From Pithys albifrons albifrons (lineage: Eukaryota; Chordata; Aves; Passeriformes; Thamnophilidae), in contig NC_092458.1 in the NCBI RefSeq assembly GCF_047495875.1, positions 109,246,227 to 109,310,226 on the forward strand: a stretch of DNA of 64,000 nucleotides. Reading direction: 5' to 3'. This document shows positions 40,583-52,160 of the stretch, piece by piece (the stretch's first letter is position 1; every line of letters starts with the position of its first letter). Under the pieces are notes generated by a model that saw only the letters and a list, made by a program, of their open reading frames with translations, searched no databases and was not told the origin of the DNA. The position numbers were made by a program, and so were the translations under genes.

Positions 40583-41493
40583 TGTGGGATGATGGCCCCT
40601 GATAAGCTCTGATGGGTTGAGGGAGATGCCTCAGCCCCCTAGAGGGGTGCTCCAGCAGAGAACAAAAGCTTTCAAACTGATATTAACAAAGGGTGGCGTG
40701 TTAAAAAATGACACGGCCTCCCTTTGCGATATCTTCTATGACCAGTCAAGAAACTACCCCTCTCAGGCATCTGTATCACCCCACCAAAAGATTGACTTTT
40801 AGTCACACAAAACCACATGAAAGAATAAAAAAGTATAAAAAGTGTGCAGTTTAAACTGCAACAGAAAGGGGAAAATGCCACGACTCTATGAAGGTAGATG
40901 CTGCAGCTTGTCCTGTCTCCTCCTACCTCCTGAAACAATGTAGGGGTGAGAAGACCATGTGCTTTCTATTTTTCAATACTTTACTTTCTTAACTTTACTT
41001 TCTTGCAAAGCTTATTCCTTTATACATTCTATCTTGCATCTTATGCTAACAGCTACTTTGATTCTTGCTTTATAAGCATCTTCTTTACTGACTGTGTTTT
41101 GCTGCCTTAATACTAATAACAGTAACTTGCTTCACACTTTGCTACTTTATATTGGTTATTGCTTTTTGCTATTCTTACTTTATAAGACCAGCTCTGTTCT
41201 TTCTTTTTTTTGTGTGTGTGTTACAGAGAAAGTGGTGTGCAAGATATTTTATTGTCCTATGTTATTGAGAGAGTGTCTAGATAAGTGTTTTAAGTGGCTG
41301 TGTTTTTAGTTAGTAGTTCTTTGTTGCTAGTTTCTGTCTGTCGTGAAAATGGGATACATTGCTGTATTGTAACTTGAGTTTAGTGTGTTTGTCTCTGTAG
41401 AATGTGTTTTGTGTTGGTTTCTTTCGGGTCTTTTATTATCAATTAAATACAATCTTGCAGCTGAACATTATCACCGGGAAAGCAAAACCCACA
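40583..41493 (+). mobile_element. Probable LTR of an avian endogenous retrovirus
   Basis: The block starts TGTGGGATGATGGCCCC and ends GCAAAACCCACA, giving 6-bp perfect inverted ends (TGTGGG / CCCACA). A TATA box (TATAAAAA) lies at 40834-40841 and an ATTAAA polyadenylation signal at 41442-41447, so the order U3-R-U5 can be drawn on the plus strand. A perfect 16-bp palindrome (TGCAGTTTAAACTGCA, 40845-40860) sits just downstream of the TATA box. No matching target duplication is seen at these ends (CCACA left, ATAAC right), so the boundaries are provisional. No coding sequence follows. It could instead be part of a larger non-autonomous element that includes the tandem repeat to its right. Confidence 0.65.
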
Positions 41494-41558
41494 ATAACTG
41501 TCACATATTTGTATTAATAAATGTTATTTTGGGAGCTGTTGTAGGGAAAGTTCTTTTC

Positions 41559-41805
41559 TAGCTATTAAGTATGGTCCTCATATCGGGGGTTAGAAAACCT
41601 TCCTGCCTGTGTTCTGTCCTAGTTCGGCAGGCAGTGCTGGGTTCATAAGGCTCTAATTTTTCTGGAGGCACTTATTGCTAATAATTCCCCCTCAGCTTAG
41701 GTGAGGTCCTCATAGGGAGTCTTTCCAGTCTGTGTGCTGTCCATTAGTTGACAGTGCTGGGTTCATAAAGCTTTGATTATCCAGAGGGCGCTTATAGCTA
41801 TTAAC
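41559..41805. repeat. Diverged two-copy tandem repeat, unit about 120-132 bp
   Basis: Copy 1 (about 41574-41693) and copy 2 (about 41706-41804) share in the same order GTCCTCAT, a GTGCTGTCC-like word, CAGTGCTGGGTTCATAA, and CTTAT(T/A)GCTA(A/T)TAA. The offset is 120 bp in the right half and 132 bp at the left edge, implying a 12-base gap. A third partial boundary word (TAGCTATTAAG) precedes copy 1. Copy 1 contains TGTCCTAGTTCGGCAGG, which differs by one base from the 5' end of the minus-strand LTR at 61726. The block follows the LTR-like element at 40583-41493 by 65 bases and may belong to it. Function unknown. Confidence 0.75.
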
Positions 41806-42059
41806 TTTATATTATACAGTTCAGACTAGAAATCTTTGCATTTCTGTCTCCCTCCTCCCTTTAATGTGAAACCATATTGATTAGAATCTCTCCATATTAT
41901 CTTTTTTCGCACCTTCTCTCCCTCCCTTCCTATTATTTTTTTTAGTTTTGTTGAAAAGTTCAATGTTATTTGAGACATAAATGTTGATAATCTGGATCTT
42001 GCATTTCTTTTTACCATTTCTCCTTTTTTTTATTTATTACCTTTTAAGCTACTTGTCTT

Positions 42060-42097
42060 TTTTTGTTTTGGTTTGGTTTGTTTGTTTGGTTTTTTTC
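42060..42097. repeat. T/G-rich (TTTGG/TTTG)n tract
   Basis: Low-complexity run of TTTTG, TTTGG and TTTG units inside a larger T-rich region. Confidence 0.65.
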
Positions 42098-43788
42098 TCT
42101 CTTATGCTTTCATTAAAGCTTTATTTTATCTCTGCCTACTATAACCTTCCCATATCAAAATTTAGGCCAATCTTCCTGATAAGACAGAAAAGTGTTGAGG
42201 CTTTTTTTTTTTCACTGAATGGAATATTTTTTGCATGATGGTGGATAAATTCAAGAATGATGTGGACCTGACCATAAGGTCATATACAACTTGGTATCCA
42301 ATATTTGAACAGGTGTGCTGTCTCCTACCAGATGTCCTACTCACAGGGCAGTTCTAAAATTAACAGGCTTCTCTAAGCCAAAGCTAAATGAAGGAATGTC
42401 TTTCACAGGTATTCACTTTAATCTACAGGTAATAGATATTGAATTGTGTCAGGCTCTAGTCTCTAAAGAAACATAGGTGGAAAGTCAAACAATTCAGTCA
42501 AGTGTACCAGAGTACTCATGAGAGTCTAGTCAATATCCACAGAGATATCAAATAAAGCAACAGTAATGAAAATGGAGCTATGTATGGAACCTTTGATGAC
42601 AGAACTAATGAATAACTGAGATTTACTGCCTTCTTTGCTTTGCATCCAGGTTAATGTAGAAGAACAGTATTGATTTGTGAAAAAGGTTTACCAGTGCAAT
42701 TAATATATTTGTGGCTATATCCAGGTTCCCTGTGCTGGCATTGTGCAGGTGGGAGAATAATTGTGTAGTGCGCTGAAGCATATTTCAGCTGATATAGCAG
42801 TGCACTCAGGTGACTGGAATACAGCTGCATACCCCCTTCAGGTGAAGAAATAGCTTCATCACTTTCCTGTGTGGCCCTGCACCAGCCCTGTGCTGTCTTG
42901 ATGGCAGATCATCCTGTTTGTCATGTGTCTATTTGAGGTGGCTGTTTTAGGTTTAAATAGCAACGAGGACAAGGTAACTTTGGCTTAGATTCAGTGGTAA
43001 GTGTGCTAAGTGGATTTCTTCCAACATGAAAACACCAGTTGAAACAGGAAATGATGGTTCTACACACACTTACTGGTCAAAGGTAAAAACTTAACCTATG
43101 TTATGACCCTAATCAAAGCCAGCAGCTGTGAGACATATGCCACAGAACCAATACTTGAATAGTTATGGATATCTTATCTCATCTATCAGACCTGCTGAGA
43201 AGGTTTCTTACTTCTTGCCCATTAATGTGATAAATTGGCATTATTCTAAATGCCATTTTCCCCTTGTATAAGTGTTTTGATGTCTCCCAAAATTTCAGGG
43301 CTAACTTCTTTCTGAGGTAAAATCAGTGAAGTAACTGGCATGTCATCAAGTTACATGTATATCTGGTGTTTTGTCTAGTAGGTTTTAGGCTGTAACAGGA
43401 AATAGAACATTCAAGTGAAAAGGGTGAGGACTCCTCACTTTGAAGCTAGTTGGTCACAGCCATGCTCTTAACACAGGTTTTATATAAGCATGATGCCATT
43501 TATGCAAAAGTTTCAACATATTGATGGCTTAATTTGGTCCTCTAGAAATCAAGAGGTACTTTGCCATGAAATCTGAGATGGACAGTATTCCATAAAGTGT
43601 GAGAAAAAGTATGATATCGCTTTCTAAGTGTCATTTTTTAACATGAGCCTCAGAAAATAAAGATATTCTTCATTATTTTCATGTTTTCTGTGGAAGACTG
43701 AATTAAGTTGTTTTTTACCTTCAAATATCAATTACAACTTCCATCACAAAGTCAAACACTAAGACAATCCCCTGTGAAGGTAAAATTT

Positions 43789-43808
43789 GCAGAACAAATT
43801 TGTTCTGC
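43789..43808. repeat. Perfect 20-bp palindrome
   Basis: GCAGAACAAATTTGTTCTGC reads the same on both strands. It contains AGAACA and TGTTCT, the two half-sites of steroid-receptor elements, but with 4 bases between them where the usual element has 3. A functional receptor site is therefore doubtful. Confidence 0.8.
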
Positions 43809-46800
43809 TATTATTGTCTCTCTAGTTTTCCCACAGTTCTCTTGTTACACAAACTCAGTGGTACTGGGGAGGAGGTGTTTCTGTGTGCATTAGAAAATGT
43901 TTCTGTGCAGTATTCTGCATCAAGGAATGCAAAGAAATGATTAATCAATGAATTATAGAGTAAATAAATTAGATGGCGATATTATGGCTCTTATGCCATG
44001 GGCATTGTTGCACACAAAGAGCAGGGTCCTTCTTCCAGAAGGGATATGGAATTGTACAAGCTCATCTCAATTCAGCCCCAGGCACTTTTGCTCCCCACTG
44101 GCAGCTGAGTATTTAATTTCTTGGAGCATTTCTATTATTAATTTGTCTAACAGAAACAATCATCATAAAATGATTGTCTGCTCTAATAATTGCATTATTA
44201 ATATCTGTAAAATCAATCAGATCATCTCTGATCTCTGTTAGGTGAGATTTTTGTTCTGCCAGTAGACAGAAGAAAGGAAAAATGCTTTTTTCAGGGCATG
44301 CATGGGATAACTACCTTTACTTGGATGTGCAGATTTAAATAGAAAAAAATAGAACGGGCTATGAGCTTTGTATGAACATTCTGCAGAAAAGGCATATTCT
44401 GTGGATAAAAAAACTTGTTGCTGAAGTCAGCTATAAAATGAGAAGGTTGGTTGTTTTTTTCAGTTTTTGTTGGGTTTTTTTTAATGATAAAAAACCAAGG
44501 ATGAAAATCTCTGGGGATATACAACAGAATCTACAATGGCAGCCCCTCCTCCCCCCAAAGCCTGATAAGAAAGCCTATTAGGCAGATGGTATCACACATG
44601 AAAAAAGTGATCAAGCTGTGAGCAAGAAAGCCAGATCTACTTAGTGTGATAATTAGAAAAGAAAGAGCCCCAAAGGAAGCGCAGAACAGTAAAATATAAT
44701 ATCACAGCTGGAAAATGTGCTGGAGATTTTATTTTGGACACAGGAACAGGTCAGGTCAAGAAAAAAAAAGGTCTACGAAATTAGAGGGAAGAATTTGGGG
44801 AGAATGTGCCTATCAGATTTTGAGATTGCAGTTCACTATGTCACTGAAAATAGGATTGATCTGATTCCTGTCTGGTGCCAGTAGCAGTTCAGGAATTTGA
44901 GGTTCAACCCTCTTTTTATTTTTTTTCTTCTGTGCTCTGTCCAGCAAGTCATATTCTGTATTTGGTTGTCCCATACATATATGTATACAAGGCAAAGAAA
45001 TCAATTTAAAGCAACAAGCGTTAACTCAGCTCATAATTATACTGTAGTTTTTTTAGATAAAAATGTAACATGTCTCAGTACTCAAAAGATAAGCATTGAG
45101 TTAGATCTATGTTGTCATGCCCTAGAATAATTATATTTCAGGGTATAAAATATTAAAAAAAAATAAAAAGAAAAATCTTCCTAACTTTATAAGCTGTTTT
45201 AAAATAAATAGGAAAATATATGAAGCAAATGATTTTTTCCCTCCTCCCTCTTCTCAGTGCCCTAGACTCTTTTCAATTACTACAGAAAAGGCATTTTCAC
45301 CACTTGCTGTGGTGAAATATTTTCTTTTTTCTCTCTGCTGCAGAGGGTTTTAAAATTCCTAAACATTCAAAAAAACACTTGAGGATTTAACAGGCATCAA
45401 AAGCAACTGCTAGACTGCAGTGCTCAAGACAACTTCATCAAAAGGTACACAGGGATCAGCTCTCCCAGAATCCAAATCATACAGACCTTTGCAGGTACTT
45501 TGGACTTTTCTGTAGATTTAAATGACAAGCACCCTGCCTGCTCCATCTTTTGCCATTAAGTTATGGTTTTGTTGTAATTAAAAATATTATTTCCAGTCTC
45601 TAGACTTCTTAATTTTTTAAAAAAAATCATTGTTAGTTCATGAGGTTGACCTTTAGCTTTACTAAATTGCTGCTCAAATTACCCTTATTTCAAAGTTGCA
45701 CTTTCAGATAATCCTAATTTTGGCTTTTAAAATAATTAAGTATGACTACTGACTCAGCATCACAACATACTGATCATGAAACCCACGTATCTCAAGACTG
45801 AACATTCATGGCCATTCTGAAAATCCATATTTAAACATCTATTCAGCTCCAAGTGAACTCAGTTATGAGTAGGAAGAACCAGATTTTAGATGCTTTTTGT
45901 TTTGTGAGGCTGTCTTTAGGATGGAGACATTTTCAGCCTGTTCATATCAGTTCAGGTCTGTATTTTCATGGGTAGAGAGCAGCATCACGGGGTTCCAAGG
46001 TTATAGCAAAAACCTCAGAGTGGACAATGATGATTCTGCCCCGTTGGGAACTCCTTCCAGTAACAGTAATCTTTTGTGTCTCTACTAGAGGAGACGTGTT
46101 CATTCATAAAAGGGATAGTTATACCTCAGACTGTTTGTGTGGTTTGAACCTATTTAATATTTTTATGGAAAAAGATGGAAGAAGGAGGTATAATTAATGA
46201 AAGCTAATTATGTATTGTACAAAAGGGCAATTGCTATCAGTTTGAAATTCTTCCCTTTGGTTTAATTTAATTTCCTCATCCTTCTGTGGATATTAAGAGA
46301 AGAGGTCTCTTGGTTAGAGACCATCTTGACACCATCTACTTGTGTGAGTACTTCTGATAACATTTCTAATTTAACTCTTCTTACACCAAACTATTTTATT
46401 TTAGTGATTTGATTTTATTTTTCAGGCCTTTTTTCATATATTCTTTTATTTCCCTCATCTTTGAATATCCTAGGTTTGTCTCCTTGTATGGAGGAAAAAA
46501 AAAAGAATATTAAAGATAAGGTTTAGTGGAATTCTGCTGCTTATTTTTCTCTTTATTTTTGTTTTGATTGCTTGTTTACAAAGGAGGGAGATTTGAGGGA
46601 TTTTTTAATACAGTCATTCTTTTGCATCTTTTGTTTTACTTTGTTATTTTTTTAAAAAAAAATTGTACTTCCTCTGGGCAGGATGTTTTGCAGATTCATA
46701 TTCCAGATTGAAGAAGAGAGCCTTGAAAGGCCTTTCCACAGGGTGCACAGAAAATCTGATGACAAAACTTTGACTTTGCACCCACATCTGAAATAAAAAT

Positions 46801-46939
46801 CTTTACTGTTTCTCACAAACACATTTGCATCCTAATGTCAAAGTTAAAACTGGACAGGTAATATTTATTCACATTTATGACTCTCTCTGAGTTCTATAGG
46901 GGAGGAAAATAATGGAATAGAATGTCCCCAGTCACTTGG

Positions 46940-47024
46940 ATAATCGAGGTTCAAGGGACTGTCCCATGCAGGGCCAGGAGTTGGACTTTGATGATCCCAC
47001 TGAGTCCTTTCCAGCTCAAGATAT
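46940..47024 (+). mobile_element. Older CR1 LINE 3' end, left part of an interrupted copy
   Basis: The plus strand reads GGTTCAAGGGACTG, CATGCAGGGCCAGGAG, TTGGACTTTGATGATCCCAC and TCCTTTCCAGCTCAAGATAT. This is a sense CR1 3' untranslated end. Its expected tail (TTCTATGATTC-like) is missing here and resumes at 47521, after a minus-strand CR1. The left boundary is uncertain because similarity fades upstream. Confidence 0.75.
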
Positions 47025-47514
47025 AGAATCATAGAATCAATTGGGTTGGAAAAGACGTCTGAGATCATCAAGTCCAATCTTTGGTCCAACCCCAGTCTGT
47101 AGACTAGATCATGTCACTCAGTGCCATGTCCAATCTCAGTTTAAAAACCTCCAGGGATGGCGAATCCACCACCTCTCTGGGCAGGCCATTCCAATGCCTG
47201 ATTACTCTCTCTGGAAAGAATTTTTTTCTGATATCCAACTTAAATTTCCCCTGACAGAGCTTGAGCCCGTGTCCTCTTGTTCTGCTGCTGACTGTGTGGG
47301 AGAAGAGACCAACCCCCACCTGGCTAGAACTTCCCTTCAGGTACTTCTAGACAGTGATGAGGTCACCTCTGAGCCTCCTCTTCTCAGGGCTAAACACCCC
47401 CATCTCCCTCAGCCTCTCCCCACAGGACTTATGCTCCAGTCCCTTCACTAGCCTTGTTGTTCTTTTCTGGACCCGCTCCAGCCCCTCAATATCTTTCCTG
47501 AACTGAAGAGCCCA
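47025..47514 (-). mobile_element. CR1 LINE, 5'-truncated, inserted into another CR1
   Basis: Read on the minus strand, the fragment runs from within ORF2 near its end, through the stop codon and short 3' untranslated region, to the tail. The tail is two copies of CATAGAAT-type octamers on the plus strand at 47025-47040. About 490 bp remain. Coding similarity is good: the C-terminal 71 codons are still open (see 47104-47319). The plus strand carries the usual CR1 words TCCAGGGATGGCGAATCCACC, GGCAGGCCATTCCAATGCC, and CTGACAGAGCTTGAGCCCG. It ends at AACTGAAGAGCCCA, where the sequence switches to the rest of the host CR1 tail. It is better preserved than the other CR1 pieces in this window, so probably the youngest. 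Confidence 0.93.
47104..47319 (-). pseudogene. CR1 ORF2 C-terminal remnant
   Basis: This 71-codon open frame on the minus strand ends at a TAG (47104-47106), which is where CR1 ORF2 normally stops. It includes [20 protein letters not shown] and [13 protein letters not shown], hallmark residues of the region after the reverse-transcriptase domain of CR1 ORF2. The endonuclease and reverse-transcriptase domains are absent because of 5' truncation, and the first methionine is an internal residue. There is no reason to expect expression. Confidence 0.9.
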
Positions 47515-47535
47515 TCATATTCTGTGATTCCATGA
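47515..47535 (+). mobile_element. Older CR1 LINE tail, right part of the interrupted copy
   Basis: TCATATTCTGTGATTCCATGA completes the 3' tail of the sense CR1 at 46940-47024: CTCAAGATAT joined to TCTGTGATTCC restores a normal CR1 ending. The word ATAT is present at both junctions (47021-47024 and 47517-47520), consistent with a short target duplication or microhomology at insertion. Confidence 0.7.
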
Positions 47536-50500
47536 GTCTTCTCAGGCTGAATGGAAAAAAAGATTTAAATCTATGGTTTTCCTAGCCCACAGAATAAAGC
47601 CTGGCACTTTGAGACAAGCCTTGAAGTCCTCTTTGCAATGATTATTTGAATGCCTATTGGGCCAAACTGAAACAGAGTTGCTCAGTCATCTAGTCATTAG
47701 TGCAATTACATGGGAATGTAAAATAAATAGGGAGATTTGCTGTCTTTCACGTCCTTGATTCCTCCCTATTTATTTTATCTCCCAGCTATTATAGAACTAG
47801 ACTCCAGTGGAGCTGCCGTTTCCTCTACTTCCTTCAGAGCAGGTGAATATTTAGTAGTGGTCTTGCTGTTCATGCAGACTTTATGAACAAATATACCTTG
47901 TGCTCACAGAAGGGAATGATTTAAAATACAACCATCTAAGAAATGGTGAAGTATTAAAGGTCGTTTGACTGTACTAAAGTTTCATTAAGTGATAATAATG
48001 TTCAGATTAATTTTTTATTATCTTTCAGTTACCAGAGATTAAAAAAGCACTTTAAAAAAAAAAGTCATATATAGCAATACAAGAAATAACTTCTTCAAAA
48101 TTACATGACATATCCATTTAAGCTATATTCTTCAGACATCTTAAGTTTGTTTTTGCTGATGCATGAACAAATAGGAAAATTCATTCTTGGATTATTCTTT
48201 TTTCATCCTAGAGAAACCTTGCAAAATTATTCTTGCAGCATTTAACACTTGTGTCTGTCTCTTTTTACCCCTTTTCTTAATGTAGTAGAGTTATAAACTT
48301 GGCATAAAAATCAAAATTTATTTATCTGGAAACAGATGTATTTTCCTTCATGCTCATTACGGATGACCAGATACATACACACTTCTGCTGAAGCTGAATA
48401 GGACTTCAGGAATAGTTTATCTGAAGGCTGTGACATGAGTAATCTGTATTATTCTGTAGGAACAGAGTGTTTTGCAACACAGAGGAATTATTTTTCATGT
48501 CATCATTTTGATAATTACTTAATAATAGATAGTAATGGAATTTTAGCAGTAATTTAGTAGTAACAGAAGACAGGAAAATAAACCTTTATATCTCATTCTT
48601 TACTAGTGAAGCAGGAAAATCATTCATATCTGAAGGGCACTGCCTTTTTTGTAGCCTTTGACCATACTTCATATTTTTAATCTAACACAAAAATAGGCAA
48701 CATAATTGTCATTAACTTCAACTTGACTCCTGTTAGAGTTTTTTAATGTTGATCAAACAAATTTTTAAGTCCCATAGAAAATGCAAGGAAAATTACCCAT
48801 TCCTATGCTTATTCACATGATTCCTGACAGGCACTGGACAGGGAAGGAGAACAGAGCTGGGGTTTTCTCATTGTCCCTTGAGGAAGGTGGTGATGTCTGG
48901 CAAGAGAAACAATATGAAATAGGTTTGTCTGCACCTTATGGTAAATTGTGCTGTAAGTGTAAACGATTTTCATGTTACAATTAAATTCCCTTCCTGTAGT
49001 CCACAACAGGTAAAATATTTCCCTTTAATAATCCTATAATGGGAAAAGTTTATGTATCTCATTCATATGAGAGTGATAATACTCCAAGCTATAGTCAGTA
49101 AGGCTGTATCACTCAGCTTAAGTCAAAATGCACTTTATATGCCTTTATTGGAATGAACATAGGCCTGATATTTATCACCTTGCCAGTGTCTTCCAGTGTA
49201 ATGACAGCTTTCTACTTTGTCATATTTTTTACTCCATGTGTCACCTATCTGACTGTTTATTCTCAAAGCACTGGTTTCCCTAATTTATGATGCTTTTATA
49301 TTATATTATTTTATTTGTTTTTATTCACTCTGTATTATTTTTCACTAAGAGTCCTGTTCGTTAAAGGTTTTCAAAGTTGTCTTGCAAAGCTGAGATATTT
49401 CCATTAGAAATTACCCACTGGTGTTTCTATCCTCGTGTTCACTGATGACAGACACACATACATATCCTTGCTTCAGTTTGCTCTTTTCCTTCTCATTTCT
49501 CATCCTGTATGATGTGTGAAAACCTGTGATAAACGCTCATCAAAGTCAACAGAACTCTTCATTTGTCTGAGTTAGATTGCTTTTGTCATCCATTAGTCTT
49601 GAAGAGGCCCATCTTTCAAAGCCTGCCACAAAGTGCTCTGCGAATGTCACAGATGTGCTGCTGTAAGTGGGGCTCCTTTGAATACACACACTAATGTGTT
49701 CTGTGTATTTCTTGACGGAGTCAGTACCTCTGCTGCTTTAAAGTGATTATAACTTGGGGTTTTTTATGATATACTGGCCTTTATTGTATTACCTACAGTA
49801 TTTCAGTCAGCAGTCCTCCTGAGCTGTTATATCTCAATGGGAAAACATTATGAATTATCTTTTCAATGTGTAGAATTAATATGTTTTTTATATAACTGCC
49901 TATATCTTTAGGAAAGAAAAATGGTTGGGGTTTTGCTAATTTGTAGTATTAGGGGTTTTTTTTCAATGTCTCCTGCCTCCCCAATTTCATTGGAAACCTT
50001 CTTTTTTTCTTTTAACACTTGCCTCTATCTACTAATATAGAACAAGAATTTATACTCCTCATTGCTAAGTGGCAGACTTGATGAGATGCTTGCCAGTTGT
50101 TTTAAATGCTTTTTGTACCTTTTTAAACAATTACTTGTTTAACAGCACCCGCACATGCCCAAAAGCACAACAGAATCTGGACTCTACTTTTTGCTGGTGA
50201 TATTTTGTTGTCTGCACAGAGAAAACCATGTTACAATTTTCGTTGTCAAGTCGCTGAACCTTTATTTATGGTATATCATATATTTTCCTTGGTGGTTTGC
50301 TTCTACAAGTCATTGATTCCCATCCTGTCAGTGTAGTAAGCCTAAAATGTTCAGAGCACTTGGAAATTGATAGAAATATATGGCTCCTTGCAGTATTAAT
50401 TTCCATGTTAAACCACAATAAATATATTCCTTCTCTATCACCATTTTCTGGTTAGAATGCCTTCTCCTTTTTTATTACATTTTCGTTTAATTAACTTTTT

Positions 50501-52099
50501 GTTCAGCCTGCTTGCCTGAATTTCACTAGTCCTAGTAATATTGAGAATAGAGCAGTGTCAAAATATTGCTGTAAGTAATTTGACTACATTAGATGATTCA
50601 AACTTGGTATACTAATATCTATGACAACCTCTCACATGTATCTTTTTCTGTATATGTTTCTGTGTCCATCATTTCTATCACTTGCTTTTCTATATGGTAT
50701 CAGAGAAATCGGGTGCTTCAAAATTTCCTGACTACAGTGCCTGAACTATCCTCAAAAATATTTTTTAGGCTTTTGGTATTGGTGATCCGAGTGATAAGAG
50801 CTGCATGAGTTCTTTGGGCTTGCACCAACCCTTGGTTACAGCAGGATGGATGAAGAGCAGTCCCTGCCAGTTAGAGAAATATCATTATTACATGAGTGTG
50901 GTGAGGTCAGAAGACTCCTTCCCTTTCCCTGATCCTTTTTCTACTTTGTATCCATGTGCAGGATTATGTGTTCATACCATTGCACATCTGGATGAAAATG
51001 TTACTGAATATTATTTGGCTAACTCTAGAACTACTAGGAGCCAAAACAATTTTCTCCACCTTATGGGCTGCTCCCAGGAGAACCAGCTGACACGTGCCAG
51101 CATTAACTGCTCCTAAACTGCTCCTGTCTTGCTACATAGAGATGGAAAAGAGGCAATAGAAAGACTTCTGAGTAGATTTACAGTAAGAACTATGTTTTTT
51201 TGAGAAATTCCCTGAGTGCACCCTTAGCATTTCTGAGGGTTTCCTTTATCCTTAACCTCATTATTTTCATATGTGTTATGGGCAACATGCAATAACAGCT
51301 CTCAGGTTCAGCCCTTAGAAGTCTCCACATATGAGGGCAAAATAAAAGTTATACTTTCACTTACACTCTTTTATCTGCCAAAATTGGATGAAACCTTTTA
51401 TCTTAATCTTGCCTTCTCTTGCTTCTAATGGAAACATTTTTCATTTCCTTGTCTGACCAGCTCCAGGAGTAGTTTAATTTTATTTGGCATGTGCTATAAT
51501 GAAAAACAAAAGCAATGTATCTGTAAAGCTGCACACAAATACATGTGGACACTAATTCCACTGCTCAGAGAAGTTACTGCTGTGTATCTGGTGCAGTAAA
51601 AAACCCCTTCCTCTCCGTCCCATGCTGTTTCTGAATTGGTGATGGGATTGTGTGTTACGGCTCAAATTCATAAATGTTGAATTTAGAGCTATGAATAAAA
51701 CTATTGAAGATAGGAAATATGTATGGTTTGTTCCACATTGTAGGTGAAGAGCAATGTGTTCTGGTAGAGTAAGTGAAGCTTCTGTAGCTAAAAAAATGTT
51801 ATATTTGATTACAAAGCCAAACACTAACAACAGATTTGCAAGCCAGTTTTTAAGTCCTCAAAATAAAACATAACTGCTTTGCATTAATATTTTCTTGTTA
51901 AAACAATTGTGTCATGCAGCCAAAAATTTCAATGAATTCAATCTTATCAGTAATAATAATATGTAGATATTATTACACTCTCCATCTGTTCCTTCTTTCT
52001 TTCATTTTATGAAGAATTGTTCATTCAAGTAGGTAATTTATTCCATGGACTAATTAAAATGATATTTGCATCAGGCAAATTAATTTCACACAGTGTTCT
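47536..52099. other. Unassigned DNA with one notable hairpin
   Basis: Contains the perfect 16-bp stem at 47719-47777 (separate entry). No exon recognised; a 103-codon frame at 50805-51116 (plus) has no motif I know. T-rich tracts occur near 49953-50012. Confidence 0.5.
47719..47777. repeat. Hairpin: perfect 16-bp stem, 27-base loop
   Basis: TAAAATAAATAGGGAG at 47719-47734 pairs without mismatch with CTCCCTATTTATTTTA at 47762-47777. Total span is 59 bases, the size range of a short pre-microRNA, but the stem is weak (A/T rich), slightly too short and the loop too long for a typical one. It could also be the remains of two inverted short duplications. Confidence 0.8.
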
Positions 52100-52160
52100 T
52101 TATATATACATATATATATATATATAGAGAGAGAGAGAGGGAGAGAGAGAGAGAGAGAGG
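52100..52160. repeat. Compound (TA)n(GA)n microsatellite
   Basis: TA repeats (about 52101-52126, with one CA) are followed by GA repeats (52127-52160) interrupted once by GGG. Long pure runs make this the likeliest length-polymorphic locus in the window. The GA part is a purine tract that could form triplex DNA. Confidence 0.95.

Larger units (their letters stand above)
41806..46939. other. Unassigned DNA, no gene seen
   Basis: Begins with a T-rich region (41940-42120) containing a TTTGG-type tract. Contains a perfect 20-bp palindrome at 43789-43808. Open frames reach 97 codons (43948-44241, plus) without motifs. Some stretches near 42720-42930 are GC-richer and unassigned. Confidence 0.5.

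Noticed and set aside
41630..41650. GGGTTCATAAG, resembling the T-loop region of a tRNA
   Set aside because: No acceptor or anticodon stem can be formed around it; it is part of the tandem repeat.
42262..42290. TGACC-ATAA-GGTCA, nuclear-receptor-like half-sites
   Set aside because: Everted arrangement in an unconserved-looking context; short enough to be chance.
47041..47451. Longest open frame in the window (136 codons, plus strand)
   Set aside because: It lies antisense to the CR1 at 47025-47514 and is a shadow of CR1 sequence.
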